NCBI GenBank assembly: GCA_002367255.1
Contig: DFBD01000206.1
Span: forward strand, 2,970-13,598
DNA from: Rhodobacterales bacterium UBA3089
GTDB taxonomy: Bacteria; Pseudomonadota; Alphaproteobacteria; Rhodobacterales; Rhodobacteraceae
Direction: 5' to 3'
Length of the DNA stretch: 10,629 bases
A program made the translations under genes and the position numbers. Below, one piece after another: positions 1-6,256 of this stretch (position 1 is its first letter; each line of letters begins with the position of its first letter). The notes below the pieces were generated by a model. The model had not been told where the DNA came from, ran no database searches, and saw only the letters and a program-made list of their open reading frames with translations.

Positions 1-225
1 GCACTTAACATGTTGCGGTTCTTTGCGGCCGAAAGCTGTGGACAATGCACGCCATGCCGCGTTGGATGCGAAAAGGCGGTGCAGTTGATGCAGATTGGTA
101 ACTGGGACGATGGCCTGTTAACCGAGCTGTCCGAGACCATGATTGATGCGTCGATCTGTGGGCTGGGGCAGGCGGCGCCTAACCCCATCCTGTCGGTGTT
201 GAAGTATTTCCCTGACGAAGTTTAG
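1..225 (+). CDS. C-terminal fragment of NuoF/FdsB-type NAD-binding iron-sulfur flavoprotein (probably NAD-dependent formate dehydrogenase beta subunit)
   Basis: The reading frame is already open at base 1, so only the last 74 residues are visible. They contain ESCGQCTPCR followed by a fourth cysteine in the ASICGLGQ stretch. These are the four ligands of the [4Fe-4S] cluster (N3 type) in the C-terminal domain of the complex I 51-kDa subunit family (NuoF, HoxF, FdsB). In this family the cluster passes electrons between FMN/NAD(H) and the rest of the complex. The ICGLGQAAPNP ending followed by a KYFPDEV tail resembles formate dehydrogenase beta subunits and related NADH-linked flavoproteins more than housekeeping NuoF, which usually has a different sequence after this cysteine; that choice is from memory of the families. 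No fdsA-like gene follows: the next gene is convergent. The stop TAG overlaps the stop of the facing gene and lies in an inverted repeat. Confidence 0.75.
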   Translation, partial: ALNMLRFFAAESCGQCTPCRVGCEKAVQLMQIGNWDDGLLTELSETMIDASICGLGQAAPNPILSVLKYFPDEV

Positions 226-242
226 ACACCCTGAACTTCGTC
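214..242. terminator. Inverted repeat spanning two convergent stop codons, possible bidirectional terminator
   Basis: Bases 214-225 pair with 231-242 around a 5-base loop. The first nine pairs are perfect, followed by one T-G wobble and two more Watson-Crick pairs. On the - strand the wobble becomes an A-C mismatch, so the hairpin is more stable in + strand RNA. Neither side has a T-run, so it is not a classical intrinsic terminator. Both proteins encode Asp-Glu-Val in the repeat arms. Confidence 0.45.
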
Positions 243-1361
243 CATCACCCGCATGAAGTTGCCGCCGATGAATTTGGCGACGGCCTCTTCTGAATGACCA
301 CGTTGGAGCAACGCACCAACCACCAGTGGCATCTTGCGATAGGTTTCCAGAACTGGTTGATAGTTGGCATCCATATCTGAGCCAAGCGCGACGTGATCCT
401 CGCCAACCAGATTAACCAGTTCTTCGATCCGGTCGATAAACCCTGCCAAAGTGTTAATACCGATACCTGCTGGCCATGCGCCGATATACCCACCGGATTG
501 CGCAATCGATTTCGCCAGTTCTGTCGAGATAAACCGTGGATGTTCAAGCGCGGGCGTATTGATATGGCTGTGGGTGATTACGACCGGCTGGGCCGAAGCC
601 GTAACGATCTGCGCGGCTGTCTTGGCCGAGGCATGCGCGGCATCAATCACGATCCCCGCCGCGTTCATTCCCGCGACGACTTCGTGCCCGAAATCCGTTA
701 AGCCACGGTTAAGGTCTTCGCCTGTGGTGATGTCGCCAAGCGTATTATTGTGATAATGGATCAGGGTTATCATCCGCACGCCGTCGTCATAAACGGCTTG
801 CAGGCGGTCGATGTCGTTTTCAAGGAAATCCGCCCCCTCCATCCCCAAAACTGCCGCTTGGCGACCCAGTGCATGGGCCGCGAGGATTTCTTCGGAGTTT
901 CGCGCGATTGTAACAATCCGTGCGCCTTCAAGGTCGATAAGGTTCTCGATCTGGGTACGGTAGGCGGCCCAGCTTTCACCGTCCTCGAATTCGCGGGTGG
1001 CGCTTAGGCCGTTGTCGCCAGGTTCAAGCAGTGGAAAATCGGCGACGCCATTGAACACCGCACCCGCCATGCCACCTTTGTTCATATCGGCAATTGCCGT
1101 ATTTTCGAATGTGCCCATCAGGCGGTATATGTTTAACTTCCAGTTAAGGTTGGCGCCCTCACGCACAAAGGTACGGCCGGGGTGCGCGTGGGAGTCAATC
1201 GCAGGATTGGCCTTCAGGAATGCGATTGCCCGATCCATTTCGGCGTCGCTTAAGGAAAATCCAACCTCGGGTGGTTGCGGTTTGAATTTGTAATATCCGC
1301 CTGCGGCCAGCACTGCTACGCCTGCAACCACACCACCAACTACCTTGCGCCGAGAAACCAT
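222..1361 (-). CDS. Exported M19-family (renal/membrane dipeptidase-like) zinc peptidase
   Basis: The 379-residue product belongs to peptidase family M19, whose characterised members cleave dipeptides at a binuclear zinc site. The N-terminus has a twin-arginine-like signal (SRRKVV followed by a Gly/Ala/Val-rich hydrophobic stretch to about residue 22), suggesting Tat export and an enzyme facing the periplasm, possibly still membrane-anchored. Family landmarks in order are DSHAH (56-60), GMEGAD (metal Glu175), the conserved DGVRMITLIHYHNN region (193-206), IDAAHAS (His243), THSH (His264) and GSDMD (Asp329). The usual H-x-D metal pair is H-x-H here (His58, His60). I chose the ATG at 1361 because AAAGG lies just upstream; the frame could be extended to a TTG at 1382, but that would swallow this ribosome site. 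The gene is divergent from ftsY and convergent with the flavoprotein gene, so it appears monocistronic. Substrate is unknown; D-Ala-D-Ala or other dipeptides are possible. Confidence 0.85.
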   Translation of the reverse strand: MVSRRKVVGGVVAGVAVLAAGGYYKFKPQPPEVGFSLSDAEMDRAIAFLKANPAIDSHAHPGRTFVREGANLNWKLNIYRLMGTFENTAIADMNKGGMAGAVFNGVADFPLLEPGDNGLSATREFEDGESWAAYRTQIENLIDLEGARIVTIARNSEEILAAHALGRQAAVLGMEGADFLENDIDRLQAVYDDGVRMITLIHYHNNTLGDITTGEDLNRGLTDFGHEVVAGMNAAGIVIDAAHASAKTAAQIVTASAQPVVITHSHINTPALEHPRFISTELAKSIAQSGGYIGAWPAGIGINTLAGFIDRIEELVNLVGEDHVALGSDMDANYQPVLETYRKMPLVVGALLQRGHSEEAVAKFIGGNFMRVMDEVQGV

Positions 1362-1507
1362 AATTGTACCTTTTTGTATCAAAACTCCGGACTTGCGGCA
1401 CTTTCTAGCTATAGTTGCGATATTTCAAGGGCACTTTTCCACGCACCGAGGCTTCCATCCTGCGGCCACCCGTATTAGGTGATGTAAGAACAACTTTCGG
1501 AGCACAC
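1362..1507. promoter_or_regulatory. Divergent intergenic region between the M19 peptidase and ftsY
   Basis: These 146 bases separate two divergently transcribed genes, so promoters for both should lie here. I could not find a convincing -35/-10 pair with normal spacing in either direction. TTGCGG at 1393-1398 and TATAGT at 1410-1415 are only 11 bases apart. The ftsY ribosome site GGAG is at 1499-1502, five bases before its ATG. Confidence 0.4.
1369..1373 (-). promoter_or_regulatory. Ribosome binding site that sets the start of the M19 peptidase
   Basis: AAAGG, within a run of five A followed by GG, lies 7 bases before the ATG at 1361. It places the start there rather than at the in-frame TTG 21 bases upstream. 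Confidence 0.6.
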
Positions 1508-2509
1508 ATGTCCTTTTTCTCAAAGATGAAAGATCGCTTGACCAAATCCTCGTCAAAAATTGACGAAGGGTTACAGGCGATAGTCGAAGAAGAGGTTGAG
1601 GAAACCACCGAAGATTCTGAAGAGGCCCCCAAGGTTGGTATCGTTGGGCGAATGCTCGGTCGTGATGCTGGGCCAAAGCGCGTGCTTGATGATGCGATGC
1701 TGGAAAGCCTTGAGGAATTGTTAATCACCACCGACATGGGTGTCGAGACCGCGCTAAAGGTTTCCGCCAATATGGCCGAGGGGCGATTTGGCAAGAAGCT
1801 GGGCGTTGACGAGATTAAGGCGCTGCTGGCAGACGAGGTGAAGGCCATTCTGGAACCCGTCGCCCGCCCGATGCCGCTTTATGTGAAGAAACCGCAGGTG
1901 GTTCTGGTTGTCGGGGTCAATGGCTCGGGCAAGACCACGACGATCGGCAAGCTGGCCAGCCAGTTCGAAGCAGCCGGAAAATCTGTTGTGATTGCGGCTT
2001 GCGATACGTTTCGTGCGGCGGCAGTTGAACAGCTGCAAGTCTGGGGCGAGCGGGCAGGAGTACCGGTTTTGACTGCCCCCGAGGGGACCGATCCGGCAAG
2101 CCTTGCGTATGACGCCATGGTTCGGGCCGAGGCAGACGGGGCTGACCTGTTGATGATTGACACCGCCGGGCGATTGCAAAACCGTGCGGATCTGATGGAG
2201 GAGTTGGCAAAAATTGTCCGTGTGATCCGCAAGAAAGACCCGGATGCGCCGCATAACACTTTGTTAGTACTTGATGCCACAACGGGCCAGAACGCGCTGT
2301 CACAGGTGAAGGTGTTCACCGAGATTGCCGACGTTAGCGGTTTGGTAATGACAAAACTGGACGGTACTGCCAAGGGCGGCGTGCTGGTGGCACTGGCGGA
2401 TAAATACGGCCTGCCGATCCACGCGATTGGGATTGGTGAAAGCATTGAAGACCTTCAAGCCTTCGACCCAGACGAATTCGCCCGCGCATTGACAGGGGCC
2501 ACCTTGTGA
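1508..2509 (+). CDS. ftsY: Signal recognition particle receptor FtsY
   Basis: FtsY is the membrane-associated SRP receptor GTPase: it pairs with Ffh on ribosome-nascent chain complexes and hands them to the Sec translocon. The 333-residue protein has a short acidic A region (Glu/Asp-rich around 20-40), an N-domain helical bundle (about 55-125) and the G domain. The GTPase motifs are all present: GVNGSGKTT (136-144), DTFRAAA (166-172), DTAGR (218-222), TKLDG (282-286) and a GIGE closing loop (308-311). The start ATG at 1508 is preceded by GGAG with a 5-base gap; the frame could extend to a TTG at 1415, but that extension looks non-coding and the ATG-start protein begins with a typical FtsY N-terminus. 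The A region is much shorter than in E. coli, as is common in alphaproteobacteria. The stop overlaps the start of the next gene. Confidence 0.97.
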   Translation: MSFFSKMKDRLTKSSSKIDEGLQAIVEEEVEETTEDSEEAPKVGIVGRMLGRDAGPKRVLDDAMLESLEELLITTDMGVETALKVSANMAEGRFGKKLGVDEIKALLADEVKAILEPVARPMPLYVKKPQVVLVVGVNGSGKTTTIGKLASQFEAAGKSVVIAACDTFRAAAVEQLQVWGERAGVPVLTAPEGTDPASLAYDAMVRAEADGADLLMIDTAGRLQNRADLMEELAKIVRVIRKKDPDAPHNTLLVLDATTGQNALSQVKVFTEIADVSGLVMTKLDGTAKGGVLVALADKYGLPIHAIGIGESIEDLQAFDPDEFARALTGATL

Positions 2510-3408
2510 GCGACTTTATCCTCTCGGTCGAGGGGACGGAATACGGCAAATGGCTGGCGATGATGTTGGCGCTTACTTCGGCGGTGGCGCACTCGGTTTT
2601 CGGGGCGCTACAAAAGGGACGGTATGACCCTTGGCTGATGCGCGGTGCGATTGATATCTTCTCTTTTCTGATCGCATTGCCGATTGCGCTGTTCGTATTT
2701 CCGATGCCCGAGCCACACGTTTGGCTGATCCTCGCAGGCGTTTGGGTAATCCACTTGATCTACAAGTATTTCATGGCCATGGCATATTCGCGCGGAGCCT
2801 ACACCGTGGTTTACCCTGTCGTGCGCGGTACTGTTCCATTGGTAACAATTATCGCTGCCGGATTTGTTTTTGGCGAAACGTTCACACCCGTGCAATGGGG
2901 GGGCGTTTCGCTGCTATCCGGTGGGATTTTTGCACTAGCAGGTTGGAACCTTTATAAAACGGATGTGGGGCGGCATGTGCTGATATCAGCCCTCGGGTTC
3001 GCGTTTTTGACAGGCGTTATCGTTGCGATCTACACCACGTTTGATGCTGTGGGTGTGCGATCAACACCTGATCCGTTTACTTTCTTGTTCTGGTTCTTTG
3101 TGGTCGATGGCTGGGTCTTCCCAATCGTTTCATTCATACATTGGAAACGAATGGAAAACCCACCGGCCCCGGGGCCATTATTGCGTAAAGGTTTTGTCGG
3201 GGCGTTGGTTGCTTTCCTCAGCTTCGGCACTGTAATGCTGGCAACGCGACTGGACAAAGTTGGTGAGGCCGCCGTGCTGCGCGAAACATCGACCGTCTTC
3301 GCGGCCCTGATCGGCTGGTTGTTCTTGAAAGAAACGGTTGGCCCCGTACGAGCAGGTTTGATGGCCGTTATCGCGGCAGGGGCGGTAGTGGTGGAATTTG
3401 GCGGTTAG
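2506..3408 (+). CDS. EamA/DMT-superfamily membrane transporter
   Basis: A 300-residue, strongly hydrophobic protein with about ten predicted membrane helices arranged as two EamA repeats (roughly 15-148 and 157-298). Characteristic pieces are the GAYTVVYPVVRGTVPLV stretch (97-113) in the first repeat and its counterpart VGEAAVLRETSTVFAALIG followed by FLKE (252-276) in the second. Members of the drug/metabolite transporter superfamily export or import small metabolites such as amino acids; the substrate here cannot be read from sequence. The start is GTG at 2506, sharing the GTGA overlap with the ftsY stop, which implies translational coupling. An internal ATG pair at residues 19-20 is a less likely start because it would sit at the edge of the first helix. 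yciB follows after 17 bases, so all three genes probably share a transcript. Confidence 0.88.
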   Translation: MSDFILSVEGTEYGKWLAMMLALTSAVAHSVFGALQKGRYDPWLMRGAIDIFSFLIALPIALFVFPMPEPHVWLILAGVWVIHLIYKYFMAMAYSRGAYTVVYPVVRGTVPLVTIIAAGFVFGETFTPVQWGGVSLLSGGIFALAGWNLYKTDVGRHVLISALGFAFLTGVIVAIYTTFDAVGVRSTPDPFTFLFWFFVVDGWVFPIVSFIHWKRMENPPAPGPLLRKGFVGALVAFLSFGTVMLATRLDKVGEAAVLRETSTVFAALIGWLFLKETVGPVRAGLMAVIAAGAVVVEFGG

Positions 3409-3425
3409 AGAGGCTAAGAGGCATT

Positions 3426-4031
3426 ATGGAAAAGAAAAAAATACACCCGTTATTAAAGATGGCTCTGGAAATGGGCCCGATCATGATCTTCTTCATGGCG
3501 TATAAATTTTCGACTGTGCCGGATGGCGCGAGCGATGAAGAACGGCAGTTGGCCCAACTTCTGTTTGCCACGGGGATATTTATTCCTACGATTTTGATTT
3601 CGCTGGTTATCAGCTGGGTACTAACCCGCAGTTTGCCAAAAATGGCGGTGATGACAGCCGTTGTTGTGGTGGTGATGGGTGGCCTGACGCTGTGGCTGAA
3701 GGACGATACGTTCATCAAGATGAAGCCGACGATCCTTTATGCGTTATTCGCGGCAATACTTGGCTTTGGCCTGATGCGCGGGCAAAGTTATCTGCAATAC
3801 GTGATGGAAGACTCTATGCCTTTGCAGCCCGAAGGCTGGACCATTTTCACCAAACGCTTCGCGCTGTTTTTCGTTGCTTTAGCAATCGTTAACGAGGTCG
3901 TCTGGCGTGGCTTTGGTACGGACGTCTGGGTGAACTTCAAAACCTTCGCGCTGCCGGTGGCCACATTTGTGTTTATCTTCAGCCAGATGGGCGTGTTCAG
4001 CAAATACGCGATTGAAGAAGACGAGAGTTAA
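3426..4031 (+). CDS. yciB: Inner-membrane septation protein A (YciB/IspZ family)
   Basis: The 201-residue membrane protein matches the YciB (IspZ, septation protein A) family. That family is linked to normal septation and cell-envelope maintenance and reported to interact with elongation and division proteins; no enzymatic activity is established. Visible hallmarks are the GPIMIFFMAYK opening helix (17-27), the KMKPTILYALFA segment (98-109) and the FFVALAIVNEVVWR block (148-161) followed by WVNFK (168-172). About five membrane helices are expected, with a charged C-terminal tail ending EEDES. The start ATG has GAGG five bases upstream. A slightly longer loop between the first two helices (about 28-44) carries an acidic/charged insert. 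It ends the ftsY run; the next gene is convergent, with a 59-base gap holding no clear terminator. Confidence 0.93.
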   Translation: MEKKKIHPLLKMALEMGPIMIFFMAYKFSTVPDGASDEERQLAQLLFATGIFIPTILISLVISWVLTRSLPKMAVMTAVVVVVMGGLTLWLKDDTFIKMKPTILYALFAAILGFGLMRGQSYLQYVMEDSMPLQPEGWTIFTKRFALFFVALAIVNEVVWRGFGTDVWVNFKTFALPVATFVFIFSQMGVFSKYAIEEDES

Positions 4032-4090
4032 CCTTCAAGTGCCAAGGCATGGCTATACGCCCACAGCCTGCGGTATTAACTTGTACGGGG
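4032..4090. other. Short gap between convergent yciB and crotonase genes
   Basis: Fifty-nine bases between two converging stops, where termination for both transcripts would be expected. I see only weak stems (GCCA/TGGC at 4041-4053; ATACGC with GCGGTAT at 4055-4076) and no T-run. Confidence 0.3.
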
Positions 4091-4888
4091 TTAGTCCTTG
4101 AATTTAGGCGCACGTTTCTCGAAATTGGCCATCACGGCTTCCATCTGGTTTTCACCACCCAGTACCGATTTTTGGGCAACGGATTCCGCCATTAACGTGT
4201 CAGCGCGATTGGCGTTCCAAGTGTCGGATATCAGGCGTTTGGAGGCGCGTGTGCCATCAGGGCTGCGCGCTGCAATCTGGGCGGCGAGTTCCAACGCACG
4301 GGTGACGGGATCGTCGGCCAGCTCGGTGACAAACCCCCAATCCAGCGCCTGCGTCGCATCAAATACCTCTGCCGTATAGGTCAGGCGGCGCACGATGTCC
4401 TGGCGGGCCACAGCAGGCATCAACGCCATACCGCCCATGTCGGGCACGAGCCCCCACTTGGCCTCCATGATAGAAAATCGGGTTTCAGGCGCGGCCACGC
4501 GGATGTCTGCACCCAGCATAATCTGGAAACCACCGCCAAAGGCAACACCGTGCAGCGCGGTGATTACCGGCATCGGCAGGTCGCGCCAGCCAGTTGCAAC
4601 GTATTGGAACAGGTTTGCATCCCCATGAGATCGCGTCATGAAATCCATACTGTCGGGGTTTTGCAACATCGCCGCGAAGCTTTGGAAATCGAGACCGGCG
4701 CAAAACGCCTCGCCGTCACCAGATAACACAACTGCCCTAGTATTGCGGGCGCTCGATAACTGTTCGATAGTATCAGCAATAGCCTCAAGCATCGCCTGAT
4801 CCAACGCATTCCGCTTGTCTGCGCGGCTCAGAACCACATGCGTGATCGGGCTGTTGTGTGTGACGGTTACGCGATCAGTCGACGACAA
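4091..4888 (-). CDS. Crotonase-fold enzyme (enoyl-CoA hydratase/isomerase family)
   Basis: A 265-residue crotonase with the NALD motif (27-30), the FCAGLD oxyanion-hole strand (62-67), the HGVAFGGGFQ segment (113-122) giving the second oxyanion glycines, and FSIMEAKWGLVPDMGG (138-153). Rat enoyl-CoA hydratase uses Glu144 and Glu164; here Gln122 stands in for the first and Glu142 matches the second. Asp150 fits the third acidic position of dienoyl-CoA isomerase. Isomerase-type or other CoA-ester chemistry is therefore more likely than plain hydration, though this is inference. I chose TTG at 4888 because GGGAG lies 7 bases upstream and the protein then starts directly before the first beta strand; another TTG at 4912 is possible. 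The start overlaps the AAA ATPase gene by 14 bases, so translation is probably coupled. It is the last gene of the leftward run. Confidence 0.87.
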   Translation of the reverse strand: MSSTDRVTVTHNSPITHVVLSRADKRNALDQAMLEAIADTIEQLSSARNTRAVVLSGDGEAFCAGLDFQSFAAMLQNPDSMDFMTRSHGDANLFQYVATGWRDLPMPVITALHGVAFGGGFQIMLGADIRVAAPETRFSIMEAKWGLVPDMGGMALMPAVARQDIVRRLTYTAEVFDATQALDWGFVTELADDPVTRALELAAQIAARSPDGTRASKRLISDTWNANRADTLMAESVAQKSVLGGENQMEAVMANFEKRAPKFKD

Positions 4889-6170
4889 ACAGGTTCTCCC
4901 ATGCGCGGTCAATAAGCTCGGTGTTCATCTGGCGTTCAAGGCCTTCGTATTCGCAAATCGACAGGCTTTGGTCGATAAGGAAGGGGGCTTGATAGGATGC
5001 AAACTGATTGTCCACTGAGGGATATTTTGTGTTCAAAAGGTACTTCAAAACATTTTCGTCAGGGCGCAGTTTGTAGTGACGGCAGGTCTTGACGAAAATC
5101 TTGATGAAATCGTCGCGGCTTGGATTATCCACCTTGATCTTGTAATAAATACGCCGCAAAGCCGCGCCATCGAACATTTCGGTGGGGGCCATGTTGGTCG
5201 AAAAGATCACGAGTGTGTCAAACGGCACCATGAATTTCTGACCCGACTGCAAGGTCAAAATATCGAAGTGTTGTTCCATAGGAACAATCCAGCGGTTGAT
5301 AAGGGCCTGCGGAGGTTCGGCCTGACGGCCAAGGTCATCCACGATAAACACGCCGCCCGTGGCCTTCAGCTGTAGCGGTGCCTGATAGGTACGCGATACA
5401 GGATTATAGATCAGATCAAGCATCGAGAGCGTTAGCTCACCACCAGTCATAACCGATGGGCGACGGCAAAGCGCGTAACGTTGATCGAAGGTTGGTCCAA
5501 GGCGACGAAGCGCGTTGGCGTCGAACTCTTCGGTTTTGGCCAGCGTGTGGATGATCGGGTCGTAAAGCGAAATTACCTGACCGGAGTATTCAAGGAACCG
5601 CGGCAGGAAGATATTATCCCCGAGCGCGTCACGAATGCCGTTGGAAATCGATGATTTCCCGTTCCCCGGAGGGCCAAAAAGTAACACGGATTTACCCGAG
5701 TTTACGGCGGGGCCGAGCTGATCCAACATGCCTTCGGGCATAACCAGATGCGAGAGGGATTGCTCCAAGTCTTCGCGCCGGATGTTAACATCCTTAACCT
5801 TTTGGCGTTCGGTCTGTTTCCAGAAATCCGCCAAAGGTACTGGCAAAGATCCGTAATACTCGGATTGTTGAAGTGCATCGAGGGCGCGTGCGCGGCCGGA
5901 GTCTGTCAACTGGTATCGAAGGGACGATGTGGTCGACGCACCGCGTGCACCAAGCGTTTCGATCAATCCACCTGCGCGGATTTCATCAATTAACTCTTGT
6001 GCGATTGGCACCGAAACCGACAGAGCCTCGGCGATATCGATGATGTCGCTAAGGTTACGCCGAAAAATTGTTTTCAACAGGATGCCGGTCATGAGAGTCA
6101 TCTCAAGCCCAATCTCGGAGAGTTTTAACGGAACAGGGGGCTTAAAAGCCTCGTGTTGATGTCCATCCAT
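4875..6170 (-). CDS. AAA+ ATPase with N-terminal winged-helix-like region, Tad-locus associated
   Basis: A 431-residue soluble protein. Residues about 38-100 read like a winged-helix domain (SDIIDIAEALSVSVPIAQEL, then IRAGGLIE, then a beta-wing ending in YQLTDSGRARA). The AAA+ core follows: Walker A GPPGNGKS (166-173), Walker B FIVDD (275-279) with Asp279 where most AAA+ proteins have the catalytic Glu, a sensor-1 Asn in FSTN (326), and a candidate arginine finger in ALRRI (339-340). No signal peptide or membrane helix is visible, so it should act in the cytoplasm. The start ATG has GGAG eight bases upstream. It lies 86 bases downstream of the prepilin peptidase in the same direction and overlaps the crotonase gene. 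It is not one of the standard Tad components (TadA, TadZ). Its function is unknown; a remodelling or regulatory ATPase for pilus assembly is a guess from position. Confidence 0.8.
   Translation of the reverse strand: MDGHQHEAFKPPVPLKLSEIGLEMTLMTGILLKTIFRRNLSDIIDIAEALSVSVPIAQELIDEIRAGGLIETLGARGASTTSSLRYQLTDSGRARALDALQQSEYYGSLPVPLADFWKQTERQKVKDVNIRREDLEQSLSHLVMPEGMLDQLGPAVNSGKSVLLFGPPGNGKSSISNGIRDALGDNIFLPRFLEYSGQVISLYDPIIHTLAKTEEFDANALRRLGPTFDQRYALCRRPSVMTGGELTLSMLDLIYNPVSRTYQAPLQLKATGGVFIVDDLGRQAEPPQALINRWIVPMEQHFDILTLQSGQKFMVPFDTLVIFSTNMAPTEMFDGAALRRIYYKIKVDNPSRDDFIKIFVKTCRHYKLRPDENVLKYLLNTKYPSVDNQFASYQAPFLIDQSLSICEYEGLERQMNTELIDRAWENLFVVD
4896..4900 (-). promoter_or_regulatory. Ribosome binding site supporting a TTG start for the crotonase
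   Basis: GGGAG lies inside the 3' end of the AAA ATPase gene, 7 bases before TTG 4888. No ATG or GTG occurs at a sensible position, so this site is the best support for the chosen start. Confidence 0.5.
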
Positions 6171-6208
6171 AATGGTTTCTCCTTCGTGATCGAAAACCGT
6201 TCAAATTG

Positions 6209-6238
6209 ATTTTAACGCGTATTATTGCTTTTACGCAA
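6209..6238 (-). promoter_or_regulatory. Possible promoter for the AAA ATPase-crotonase pair
   Basis: On the - strand TTGCGT (6238-6233) and TAAAAT (6214-6209) are 18 bases apart, resembling a sigma-70 -35/-10 pair and giving a leader of roughly 30-35 bases. The -35 overlaps a small inverted repeat, ATTGC-N6-GCAAT (6224-6239), which could be an operator. The gap is the largest within the pilus run, so the last two genes may be transcribed separately as well as by read-through. Confidence 0.35.
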
Positions 6239-6256
6239 TGCAGAGATGAAGGTTTC

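Noticed and set aside
1..225. Broken or truncated flavoprotein pseudogene
   Set aside because: The frame is open to base 1 with intact cluster cysteines and a natural stop; it is cut only by the window edge.
1362..1367. TACAAT resembling a -10 box just before the M19 ATG
   Set aside because: It touches the start codon, so a transcript from it would begin inside the gene; no -35 lies at the right distance.
1415..1507. N-terminal extension of FtsY to the TTG at 1415
   Set aside because: The added 31 residues do not resemble an FtsY A domain, and the ATG at 1508 has a good GGAG site.
1754..2445. Long antisense open frames (up to 188 codons) opposite ftsY
   Set aside because: They lie wholly inside the well-supported ftsY gene, show no domain sense, and arise from its codon bias.
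4041..4076. Hairpins between yciB and the crotonase as terminators
   Set aside because: The stems are 4-6 bp with a bulge and no T-run; not distinguishable from chance.
5786..5800. TTAACATCCTTAA as a CtrA-like site in the AAA ATPase gene
   Set aside because: The half sites are 5 bases apart, not 7.
6224..6239. ATTGC-N6-GCAAT hairpin after the prepilin peptidase as a terminator
   Set aside because: The stem is only 5 bp, has no T-run in the direction of transcription, and overlaps the -35 of a possible promoter; at most an operator.
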